Origin: Hydrogenophaga sp.
GTDB lineage: Bacteria; Pseudomonadota; Gammaproteobacteria; Burkholderiales; Burkholderiaceae_C
NCBI RefSeq assembly: GCF_026125825.1
Contig: NZ_JAHCKK010000007.1
Location: 1 to 64,000 of the forward strand
Direction of reading: 5' to 3'
DNA: 64,000 bases
Shown here: in pieces, positions 56,242-64,000 of the stretch
Layout: every line of letters begins with the position of its first letter
Position numbering within the stretch: the first letter of the stretch is position 1
Notes under the pieces: generated by a model
What the model was told of the DNA's origin: nothing
Databases searched by the model: none
The model's input: only the letters and a program-made list of their open reading frames with translations
Made by a program: the position numbers and the translations under genes

Positions 56242-57930
56242 ATGCGTTTTTCCCTGAAGTCGCTGTTTTCCCCTGTCCGACCCGCCGCTCTAGGCCTGGG
56301 TGTGCTGGCCGTGGCGTCGATGCTGTTGCCCACGCCCGCCTCGGTCGCCCAACCGCTCCGTGACGGTACGTCCACCTCGTCGCTGCCCAGCCTGGGTGAC
56401 GGGGATGGCATGTCGATCGCCGCCGAACGGCGCCTGGGAGACCGCATCGCGCGCGATATCTACCGCGACCCGGACTATCTGGACGACCCCGTGCTCGGCG
56501 ACTACCTTCAATCCCTGTGGCAGCCGCTGCTGGGCGCGGCCCGCGATCGCGGCGACGTGCCGCCCGAGCTGGCCGAGCGCCTGGCCTGGGAGCTGGTGGT
56601 TTCGCGGGACAAGCGCGTCAACGCCTTTGCCCTGCCGGGGGGCTACCTCGGGGTGAACCTGGGGCTGATGGCGATCACCGACAAGCCCGAGGAACTGGCT
56701 TCGGTGATGGCGCACGAGCTCAGCCACGTGTCTCAGCGCCACATCGCCCGCATGATGACGCGCGAGGAACGCATGGCGCCCTGGATGATGGGCGCCATGA
56801 TCCTCGGCGCGCTGGCAGCCGGGTCCAATCCGCAGGTGGCCAGCGCCGCGATCGCGGGCAGCACGGCCGTCGCGGCACAGACGCAGCTGAACTTCTCGCG
56901 CGACATGGAGCGCGAGGCGGACCGCGTGGGTTTTGGCGTCCTCACGGGCGCCGGTTTTGACGGCCTGGGCTTTGTCAGCATGTTCGACAAGATGCAGCAG
57001 TCTTCGCGCTACGACGACGGTTCCTTCCCCTACCTGCGCAGCCACCCGCTGACGGGGGAGCGCATTGCCGACATGCGGTCCCGGGTGCCCTCCGGGCCGG
57101 TTGCCGCAGCGGGTGTCCAGGTGGGCCCGGTCAAAGCCGCCACACCGGACGCCAGCGGCGCCGGGCCCGCGTCTTCAGGCCTTCGGCTGGATCTGCCGGG
57201 AACGCGGGGCGCCTCCCGCCCGGCCGCTGGCTTGCCCATGCCCTCGCGCAATGTGCACGTGCTGGCGTCGGCGCGCGCCAGGGTGCTGGCGGAGAACAGC
57301 ACGGATCGGCAACGCGCCTGGCTGGCCAACGGGAGAGTGGCCAATGCCTCGGCGGGCGACCGGTACGCCGCCGCGCTCTCGGCCCTGCGCCTGGGGCAGC
57401 GCGATCTGGCCCTGGAACTGGCCCAGCAGTTGCGCGGGGCAGTGGCTCCCGACGCGCGGCCCACGGTGGACGCGCTCCTGCTCGACATCCTGCTGTCGCC
57501 CGCGGCCGGTGGCGCGCCTTCGGCGCCAGCCGCACAGGCCGCCCTGCTGGCGGAGCTGCGCGACCAGGCGTTGGCTGGGACCTCGCGCGCCAGTGCCCTG
57601 CTGGGGGCCCAGGCTGCGCTGGCCACTGGACAGCCGCAGCGCGCGGTCAGCCGCTTGCAGGCCTGGGTGGCGCAGCAGCCGCGCGATGCAGCGGCCTGGC
57701 AAATGCTGTCACGGGGCTATGCCGCACAAGGACAGGCCTTGCGCGCCATCCGCGCCGAGGCGGAGGCGCGTGCCGCCCACCTGGACTATGGTGGGGCCGT
57801 GGACCGATTCAGGGCGGCCCAGGCATTGCCCGCAGAGCAGCGCACGGACGGGATGGAACTGGCCATCGTGGACAGCCGCCGACGTGAAGTCGAAGCGCAG
57901 CTTCGCGAGTCCGTGCGCGAAGAGAAGTAG
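56242..57930 (+). CDS. M48-family periplasmic metalloprotease with TPR repeats (BepA-like)
   Basis: 562-aa periplasmic zinc protease related to BepA/YfgC, which degrades or helps fold stalled outer-membrane proteins including LptD. It has a signal peptide ending about ASVAQ, an M48 domain (about 70-270) with zinc motif HELSH ([11 protein letters not shown]) and the downstream EREADRVGF Glu ligand, a Gly/Ala/Pro linker (about 275-350) and C-terminal tetratricopeptide repeats (about 370-550). ATG 56242 directly precedes the signal peptide; longer starts are unlikely. Confidence 0.9.
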   Translation: MRFSLKSLFSPVRPAALGLGVLAVASMLLPTPASVAQPLRDGTSTSSLPSLGDGDGMSIAAERRLGDRIARDIYRDPDYLDDPVLGDYLQSLWQPLLGAARDRGDVPPELAERLAWELVVSRDKRVNAFALPGGYLGVNLGLMAITDKPEELASVMAHELSHVSQRHIARMMTREERMAPWMMGAMILGALAAGSNPQVASAAIAGSTAVAAQTQLNFSRDMEREADRVGFGVLTGAGFDGLGFVSMFDKMQQSSRYDDGSFPYLRSHPLTGERIADMRSRVPSGPVAAAGVQVGPVKAATPDASGAGPASSGLRLDLPGTRGASRPAAGLPMPSRNVHVLASARARVLAENSTDRQRAWLANGRVANASAGDRYAAALSALRLGQRDLALELAQQLRGAVAPDARPTVDALLLDILLSPAAGGAPSAPAAQAALLAELRDQALAGTSRASALLGAQAALATGQPQRAVSRLQAWVAQQPRDAAAWQMLSRGYAAQGQALRAIRAEAEARAAHLDYGGAVDRFRAAQALPAEQRTDGMELAIVDSRRREVEAQLRESVREEK

Positions 57931-57948
57931 GCGTGCCGGCCGGCCGGC

Positions 57949-58299
57949 TCAGCGCGAGCCGATCGAGCGCACGGCGGTGCTCACCACCAGCATCAACACC
58001 GAGTAGATCAACGAGCCCAGCAGCGCGGCCAGGAAGCCGTTCACGCGGAAGCCGTCGAGCACACCCGAGGCCGCCCAGAACATCAGCGCGTTGATCACGA
58101 ACAGGAAGAGGCCCAGCGTGACGATGGTGACGGGCAAGGTCAGGATCACCAGAATGGGCCGCAGCACGGCGTTGAACAGGCCGATGACCGCTGCGGCGAT
58201 CAGGGCGGAGGTGAAGCTCTGCACCTGCACGCCGGGGTAGATGTAAGCCACCACCAGCAAGGCGCAGGCCGCGAGCAGCCAGGTCAGGATGAGTTTCAT
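57949..58299 (-). CDS. Phage-holin-family (COG1950) four-helix membrane protein
   Basis: 116-aa inner-membrane protein with four predicted helices (about 4-24, 36-54, 58-80 and 90-112) and the family segment FNAVLRPILVILTLPVTIVTLGLF. Despite the name, this chromosomal family is not linked to phage lysis, and its function is unknown. ATG 58299 is chosen over one at 58323. It ends 18 bases from the convergent protease gene and is followed upstream by the terC gene on the same strand. Confidence 0.85.
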   Translation of the reverse strand: MKLILTWLLAACALLVVAYIYPGVQVQSFTSALIAAAVIGLFNAVLRPILVILTLPVTIVTLGLFLFVINALMFWAASGVLDGFRVNGFLAALLGSLIYSVLMLVVSTAVRSIGSR

Positions 58300-58395
58300 G
58301 TGAGCCAGCATAGCACCGCTCACCCGCCAGCATGAAAAAGGGCGGCGCCTTTGAGGACGCCGCCCTGCGGTGTGTCAGGATCTCGGAAGGCTGGC

Positions 58396-59148
58396 TCAGC
58401 CTTCGTGCGCCACCGGCGGGCGGCGGGATGCGATCCACTTGCCCAGCGCGAGCACCACCAGCGCGCCAACGACGTGGGACGCCCAGTACAGCGTGTCGGA
58501 GATGACTGCCATGCCCTTCTCGTCCACCGTGCCCAGCTTGGGCATGAAGGTCCATTTGTCAGGGGTGACGAAAGCCGGGTCCGTGACCAGCATGCCGCCC
58601 GCGATCCAGCCCAGCAGCATGCCGCCCAGCGTGATGATGATCGGGAACCGGGCCATCAGCTTGATGACCAGCGTGCTGCCCCAGACGATGATGGGAATGG
58701 AGATCAGCAGGCCCAGCACCACCAGCAGGAACGAGTGCTCGCCCGCGTTCTGCGCGGCACCGGCGATGGCGATGACGTTGTCCACGCTCATCACCAGGTC
58801 GGCCACGATGATGGTCTTGATGGCGGCAAACAGCTTGTCGCTGCCCTGGATGTCGCCGTGCGCCTCGTCATCGGGGGCCAGCAGCTTCACACCGATCCAC
58901 ACCAGCAGCAACGCGCCGACGAGCTTGATGAAAGGTACGGTCAGCAGCGTCATCGCAAAGGCGATCAGGATGACCCGCAGCACGATGGCGCCGAAGGTGC
59001 CCCAGATGATGCCCTTGGTCCGCTGTGCGGGCGGCAGCTTGCGGCATGCCAGTGCGATCACGACCGCGTTGTCGCCCCCCAGCAGGATGTCGATGATGAT
59101 GATCTGTCCCAGGGCGACCCAGAACGCGGGCGATGTCAGGAAATCCAT
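58396..59148 (-). CDS. TerC/YjbE-family membrane protein, probable manganese exporter
   Basis: 250-aa membrane protein with about seven helices and the paired acidic TerC motifs LGGDNAVVIALA and MSVDNVIAIAGA. TerC proteins such as Alx and YceF export Mn(II). The long leader carries a yybP-ykoY manganese riboswitch, which strongly supports that role. ATG 59148 has GAGGAA 5 bases upstream; a frame start at 59205 has no homologous residues. Confidence 0.9.
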   Translation of the reverse strand: MDFLTSPAFWVALGQIIIIDILLGGDNAVVIALACRKLPPAQRTKGIIWGTFGAIVLRVILIAFAMTLLTVPFIKLVGALLLVWIGVKLLAPDDEAHGDIQGSDKLFAAIKTIIVADLVMSVDNVIAIAGAAQNAGEHSFLLVVLGLLISIPIIVWGSTLVIKLMARFPIIITLGGMLLGWIAGGMLVTDPAFVTPDKWTFMPKLGTVDEKGMAVISDTLYWASHVVGALVVLALGKWIASRRPPVAHEG

Positions 59149-59330
59149 AAATTCCTCGTTGTCGTTGGTGCAAATGGGTGGGGCTCGAGCCGATCTCGTT
59201 GCCATCCGCCCGGCCTTCTCTTTTCATGTATCGACCACCATGATCGATCGGAAGGCGCTGTGTCATCCGCCCGCAATGGCGCAACTGCGCTGGCGAAGGG
59301 GATGGACATGACTTGATCGGCCCATGGGGG

Positions 59331-59462
59331 CCTATCAAAGGTCTTGCTCAGCCCGGCAAGGTGATTGCCGGGCCCGGGTTGCCGGAAGCGGGAGCTTCGT
59401 ACTGACGACAAGCCCGAATGTCCAGCGGCATGCGCTGGAGCGGAGAGCTACTCCCCTTCGAG
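59331..59462 (-). ncRNA. yybP-ykoY manganese riboswitch upstream of terC
   Basis: Read on the minus strand, the leader contains AAGGGGAGTAGCTC near its 5' end, TCGTCAGTACG in the middle and GCAAGACCTTTG at the 3' end, the conserved Mn(II)-binding loop and closing-stem elements of the yybP-ykoY class. A CCGGCA/TTGCCGG hairpin lies before the 3' element and a GGACATTCGGGC strand in between. The 182 bases from here to the terC ATG hold the expression platform. Mn(II) binding should raise expression of the exporter. Confidence 0.85.
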
Positions 59463-59469
59463 ACCCGCG

Positions 59470-59475
59470 ATTGTA
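59470..59475 (-). promoter_or_regulatory. -10 element of terC transcript
   Basis: TACAAT on the minus strand, about 8 bases before the riboswitch 5' end, so transcription would start at the aptamer. No good -35 is seen at the usual spacing. This and the riboswitch are the identified content of the 443-base gap 59149-59591; the rest shows no gene. Confidence 0.5.
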
Positions 59476-59591
59476 GCGGCCTGCCAGCGCCTCCGGCGCC
59501 TTGCATGCATACGCAGTTACCACTAGGGCGGAGTTGCTTCTGGCCGGCAAGGCGCTCATCGTGGGGCCGGACTGGCTATGATCCACACCCC

Positions 59592-60014
59592 ATGGCCGGC
59601 ATCCACATCACCGACATCGAAGCCGCGATCAACTACTGGCGTGAGCGCTCACCCTCGCCCGATGGCGTCTCCCTGTGCAAAGAGCTTCGCGCGCTGGCCG
59701 AGGTGTACGCGCTGATGATCTGGTTTCACGAGACCGAGGCCGACGAAGCCACGCTGCCCGTCAAGGCCCGCGAGGCCTGGCTGGCCTGGTACGAGACCAC
59801 GCCTGACACCCCCTGCATTGCGATCTGCTCGACCAGCCAGGGCGACGAGGTCTGCAAGGGCTGTGGCCGCCGTTTCGACGAGGTGCAGCGCTGGACCGAG
59901 ATGACGCCCGGTGAGAAGCGCGCCAGCTGGCGGCGCATCACCATCGAGGGCGATGCCTGGCGCTTCAATCGCTACGCCGAACGCGCCCTGGAAGAGCCCG
60001 GCTCCGGCCGGTGA
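59592..60014 (+). CDS. DUF3717 and DUF1289 two-domain protein
   Basis: 140-aa cytoplasmic protein. The N-terminal part (ITDIEAAINYWRERSPS, residues 5-22) matches DUF3717; the C-terminal part (PCIAICSTSQGDEVCKGCGR, about 79-98, then W-TEMTPGEKRASWRRI) matches DUF1289, a short Cys-containing domain (Cys80, Cys84, Cys92, Cys95) likely to bind a metal or Fe-S cluster. Function of either domain is not established. ATG 59592 begins the conserved DUF3717 start. It converges with purB with no intervening base. Confidence 0.82.
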   Translation: MAGIHITDIEAAINYWRERSPSPDGVSLCKELRALAEVYALMIWFHETEADEATLPVKAREAWLAWYETTPDTPCIAICSTSQGDEVCKGCGRRFDEVQRWTEMTPGEKRASWRRITIEGDAWRFNRYAERALEEPGSGR

Positions 60015-61526
<1,512 letters not shown>

Positions 61527-61567
61527 CTAGAATCGTGTTCCTCAGTCCAACGACCATTCCATTCCCC

Positions 61568-62182
61568 ATGAAACTCATCGGCGCCATCACCAGCCCCTAC
61601 GTGCGAAAAGTGCGCGTTGTCATGGCCGAGAAAAAGCTGGACTACCAGTTCATCCTGGAAGACGTGTGGTCCGCCGACACCACCATCATGACCTCCAACC
61701 CGCTGGGCAAAGTGCCCTGCCTGGTGATGGAAGGCGGCGAGGCGGTGTTCGACTCCCGTGTGATCGTGGAGTACCTCGACACCCTCTCGCCCGTGGGCAA
61801 GCTGATTCCCACGCAGGGCCGCGAGCGCGCCGAGGTCAAGACCTGGGAGGCCTTGGCCGATGGCCTGCTGGATGCTGCTGTGCTGGCCCGGCTCGAAGCC
61901 ACCTGGCCCGGCCGTGGCGATGGCGAGCGCAGCGAGGCCTGGATCGAGCGCCAGCGCGCCAAGATCGACGCCAGCCTCAAGTCCATGAGCCAGGGTCTGG
62001 GTGAAAAGGCGTTTTGCTCGGGCATCCACTTCAGCCTGTCCGACGTGGCCGTGGGTTGTGCGCTGGGTTACCTGGACTTCCGGTTCGCCAGCATCGACTG
62101 GCGCTCGCAGTACCCCAATCTGGCCCGACTGGCCGAGAAGCTCAACCTGCGCCAGAGCTTCGTCGACACCAAGCCGGTTTAG
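61568..62182 (+). CDS. Glutathione S-transferase family protein
   Basis: 204-aa GST-like protein. The N-terminal thioredoxin fold starts MKLIGAITSPYVRKVRVV (Ser-Pro-Tyr catalytic region as in YibF/GstB-like proteins), with NPLGKVPCLVMEGGEAVFDSRVI supplying the cis-Pro and the Asp-Ser glutathione contact. The helical C-terminal domain includes FSLSDVAVGCALGYLDFR. ATG 61568 fits the conserved start; upstream codons at 61511 do not. Substrate unknown. Confidence 0.9.
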   Translation: MKLIGAITSPYVRKVRVVMAEKKLDYQFILEDVWSADTTIMTSNPLGKVPCLVMEGGEAVFDSRVIVEYLDTLSPVGKLIPTQGRERAEVKTWEALADGLLDAAVLARLEATWPGRGDGERSEAWIERQRAKIDASLKSMSQGLGEKAFCSGIHFSLSDVAVGCALGYLDFRFASIDWRSQYPNLARLAEKLNLRQSFVDTKPV

Positions 62183-62194
62183 ACAAGCGGCGCG

Positions 62195-62211
62195 TCGCCC
62201 CCAGGGGGCGA
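62195..62211. terminator. Hairpin between convergent GST and SnoaL-like genes
   Basis: TCGCCCCC-A-GGGGGCGA, a perfect palindrome between the stops of convergent genes. No long T run follows, so terminator function is only likely. Confidence 0.45.
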
Positions 62212-62219
62212 TGCACCTC

Positions 62220-62660
62220 TTATTTCTGCGCCCTTTTCTTCAGCCAACGCATCAGCCCGCCCAGCAAGGGCAGTTTTTCGTACAGCTCTTCCGCCGCATC
62301 CCAATAGTCGCGGTGCTCGCTGACACGGCCGTCGGATGCCAGTCGCAGGTGCGAGCCGCCGCGCACAACCTGTGGCGTGATGGTGTCGAAGCGCCGGAAG
62401 CGGAAGTGGAACTCCCACACGAGGAACCCCTGCTCGCCGTCCACCAGACGGTCGGTGACCACGAAGCGGGGCTCGTTCAGGTTTTCGAACATGTGCTCGA
62501 AGATGCGCGTGATCGCGGGCAGGCCCTGCACCTCGTTGAACGGGTCCTTGAAGCGCGCGTCAGCCGTGTAGAACTCGCCCAGCCGGGCCAGCGAGGCGGG
62601 TGACAAGGACTCGAACCAGTCGCAGAGGTGGTCGATGGCGGCGCGGGTGTCGGTGGGCAT
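62220..62660 (-). CDS. SnoaL/NTF2-like fold protein
   Basis: 146-aa small alpha+beta barrel protein with the SnoaL-like pattern: ARLGEFYTADARFKDPFNEV near the N-terminus and HRDYWDAAEELYEKLP near the end. Members include polyketide cyclases and unknown stress proteins; a substrate cannot be named. It lies 6 bases after the SDR gene and is part of a DUF3833-SDR-SnoaL-like operon on the minus strand. Confidence 0.85.
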   Translation of the reverse strand: MPTDTRAAIDHLCDWFESLSPASLARLGEFYTADARFKDPFNEVQGLPAITRIFEHMFENLNEPRFVVTDRLVDGEQGFLVWEFHFRFRRFDTITPQVVRGGSHLRLASDGRVSEHRDYWDAAEELYEKLPLLGGLMRWLKKRAQK

Positions 62661-62666
62661 GAGGGG

Positions 62667-63533
62667 TTATAGCCCGGTCACGCGGCGCACCGCAGGAAAG
62701 TACGCCCGGTAGGGCAGCAGGCGCATCAGCTTCATCCAGCGCGTGAAGCGCTTGGGATAGTGGATGTCGAATGCGCCCTGGCCCCAGCCCTCGACCATCG
62801 CCTGCGCGGCCTGCGCGGGCGTGATCAGCGCGGGCATGGTGAAGCCATTGCGCGCCGTCAGGGGCGTGCTCACGAAGCCCGGGTGCACCACGCTCACGCC
62901 CAGACCCAGGGGCTGCAGGTCCAGGTACATCGTTTCCGCGAGGTGGGTGAGCGCCGCTTTGGTCGGGCCGTAGGCCAGGCTCTTGGGCAGGCCCCGGAAG
63001 CCGGCCACGCTGCTGATGAGGCTGATGTGCCCGCGGCCGCGCGCCGCCATCGCGGGCACGGCGGCGTCGAGCACGTGCAGCGCGCCAAGGTAGTTGATCT
63101 CGAAGTGGCGCCGCAGGTCGGCCAGGTCCATGTCGGCGGCGCGCATCTCGCGGTAGTGGCCGGCGCAGTACACCACCAGGTCGAGCGGGCCTTGGGCCAG
63201 TATCCGGCGGGTGGTCTCGGCAACGGCCAGAGGGTCGGTCACGTCCATCGGCCAGGCCTGTGCAGGCATGCCGTGGGACGGTGGGTGCGCGGCCACGAAA
63301 GCCTGCAGCGCGGGCGCATTGCGCGCCGACAGCAGCACCTGGGCGCCGCGCGCGTGCAGTGCCGATGCGGTGGCTTCGCCAATGCCGCTGGACGCACCGA
63401 CCAGCCAAACGCGCAGGCCGTGCCAGTCGGTGATGCGGGGGTTCATGGGCCCAAACAGCGAGAAGCCGCGCGAACCCTGCCTCGCCACCGGTGGCGGCGC
63501 GGGCGCATCGATGAACGTTCTGGGGGTGGTCAT
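62667..63533 (-). CDS. Short-chain dehydrogenase/reductase
   Basis: 288-aa NAD(P)-dependent oxidoreductase. Rossmann motif VGASSGIGEATA (about residues 45-56), NNAG replaced by YCAG (VVYCAGHYRE), catalytic Ser in SLISSVAG and Tyr-x3-Lys in YGPTKAAL. The N-terminus (about 30 residues before RITDWHGLRVWLVGASSG) is longer than normal; ATG 63533 is kept because it overlaps the upstream stop (ATGA). An internal ATG at 63446 is possible. The operon with DUF3833 and SnoaL-like genes occurs in several Burkholderiales, though its physiological role is open. Confidence 0.88.
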   Translation of the reverse strand: MTTPRTFIDAPAPPPVARQGSRGFSLFGPMNPRITDWHGLRVWLVGASSGIGEATASALHARGAQVLLSARNAPALQAFVAAHPPSHGMPAQAWPMDVTDPLAVAETTRRILAQGPLDLVVYCAGHYREMRAADMDLADLRRHFEINYLGALHVLDAAVPAMAARGRGHISLISSVAGFRGLPKSLAYGPTKAALTHLAETMYLDLQPLGLGVSVVHPGFVSTPLTARNGFTMPALITPAQAAQAMVEGWGQGAFDIHYPKRFTRWMKLMRLLPYRAYFPAVRRVTGL

Positions 63534-64000
63534 GGCAGGCGCTTCACGAACGACAGCGTGACCTCACCCAGGCGGATGCCGAATTTGCTCATCGTGGCCT
63601 TGTTGAGCATGACGCGCTCGTCCATGAGGTACATCCAGTCGTCGAACTGCACTTCGTAGGTCTTGCCGTCCACCGGTTGCAGCAGCGTGTAGCCCCATCG
63701 GAAGGCATTGCCCTGCTGCTCGCCGATGGCGGTGCCCACCACATCGTCGGCGGTGCCGCTGAAGCGGCCGTTGCCCAGGTGCTTCATGCGCCACACCCGC
63801 TTCTGTGTCGTGCCGTCCGAGTAGGTGAACGCCTCGTCGAGCACGCCATCGTCGCCATTCCATTGGCAGCGCATGACCACGACGAAGCGCTTGACCACCT
63901 TGCCCGAGCGGTCGGTGAAGACGCCGTAGGCGTCGAGCGTGCCGTTGAAATACGTGCGCAGGTCAAGCACCGGTTTTTCACCGGTGTATTGCGCGATCTG
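63530..64000 (-). CDS. DUF3833 protein, truncated by the window edge
   Basis: Partial gene; the 5' end lies beyond base 64000. The visible 156 codons include TGEKPVLDLRTYFNGTLDAYGV and YSDGTTQKRVWRM, typical of the DUF3833 lipocalin-like lipoprotein family, and end with WMYLMDERVMLNKATMSKFG. A GTG at 63970 opens a shorter frame, but the conserved family start lies upstream in the missing part, where a lipoprotein signal would be expected. The function is unknown. Confidence 0.8.
   Translation of the reverse strand, partial: QIAQYTGEKPVLDLRTYFNGTLDAYGVFTDRSGKVVKRFVVVMRCQWNGDDGVLDEAFTYSDGTTQKRVWRMKHLGNGRFSGTADDVVGTAIGEQQGNAFRWGYTLLQPVDGKTYEVQFDDWMYLMDERVMLNKATMSKFGIRLGEVTLSFVKRLP

Overview
The window is a high-GC chromosomal segment from a betaproteobacterium, most likely in the Comamonadaceae (Hydrogenophaga, Acidovorax or Variovorax relatives). 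The evidence is the product set, the frequent GTG/TTG starts with ATGA-type overlaps, UUCG-loop terminators, and GC-rich intergenic hairpin repeats. I see no tRNA, rRNA, IS element, prophage or CRISPR array. Coding density is very high. The only stretch above 300 bases without a gene (59149-59591) holds a manganese riboswitch.

Layout. 129-4780: outer-membrane biogenesis and ribosome maturation (lptD-surA-rsmA). 4830-5849: a secreted RNase Sa-type ribonuclease followed by a barstar-type inhibitor. 6070-8397: hybrid malic enzyme maeB. 8626-17308: iron and heme block, with bfd and bfr on the minus strand and, divergently, a heme receptor, small ORF, hmuS, hmuT, VOC protein, hmuU, hmuV and a Cys-rich small protein on the plus strand. 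17386-22508: a second Fur-linked operon (imelysin, di-heme oxidoreductase, second imelysin, DUF1513). 22641-28152: pepP, murU, tkt, gap. 28269-31826: TetR regulator with hydrolase, then a surface-anchored S8 protease.

31848-37117: SPOR protein, birA and a SET-domain lysine methyltransferase on the minus strand, divergent from topoisomerase III carrying a histone H1-like Lys/Ala tail and a SWIB domain. 37141-44885: GST, a TctE/TctD-like two-component pair, a MarR regulator, recA-recX behind a LexA box, an MFS exporter and argC. 45057-47164: sucCD. 47396-52558: signalling cluster of CHASE2 Ser/Thr kinase, PP2C phosphatase, FHA protein and an MBL-fold phosphodiesterase-like enzyme. 52748-55693: type IV pilin behind a sigma-54 promoter, PglL-type oligosaccharyltransferase and pilin accessory protein. 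55648-64000: moaC, M48 protease, holin-like membrane protein, riboswitch-controlled TerC exporter, DUF3717/DUF1289 protein, purB, GST, SnoaL-like protein, SDR and a truncated DUF3833 gene.

How the genes work together. Two iron-acquisition operons and the iron-storage pair share three Fur-box-like sites, so the 8.6-22.6 kb segment reads as an iron regulon. The kinase, phosphatase and FHA genes form a phospho-signalling set next to the pilin locus. The most unusual feature is the divergent SET / topB-H1-SWIB pair. It brings three chromatin-style modules together across an intergenic region with a 16-bp perfect palindrome and a 23-nt alternating purine-pyrimidine (potential Z-DNA) tract.
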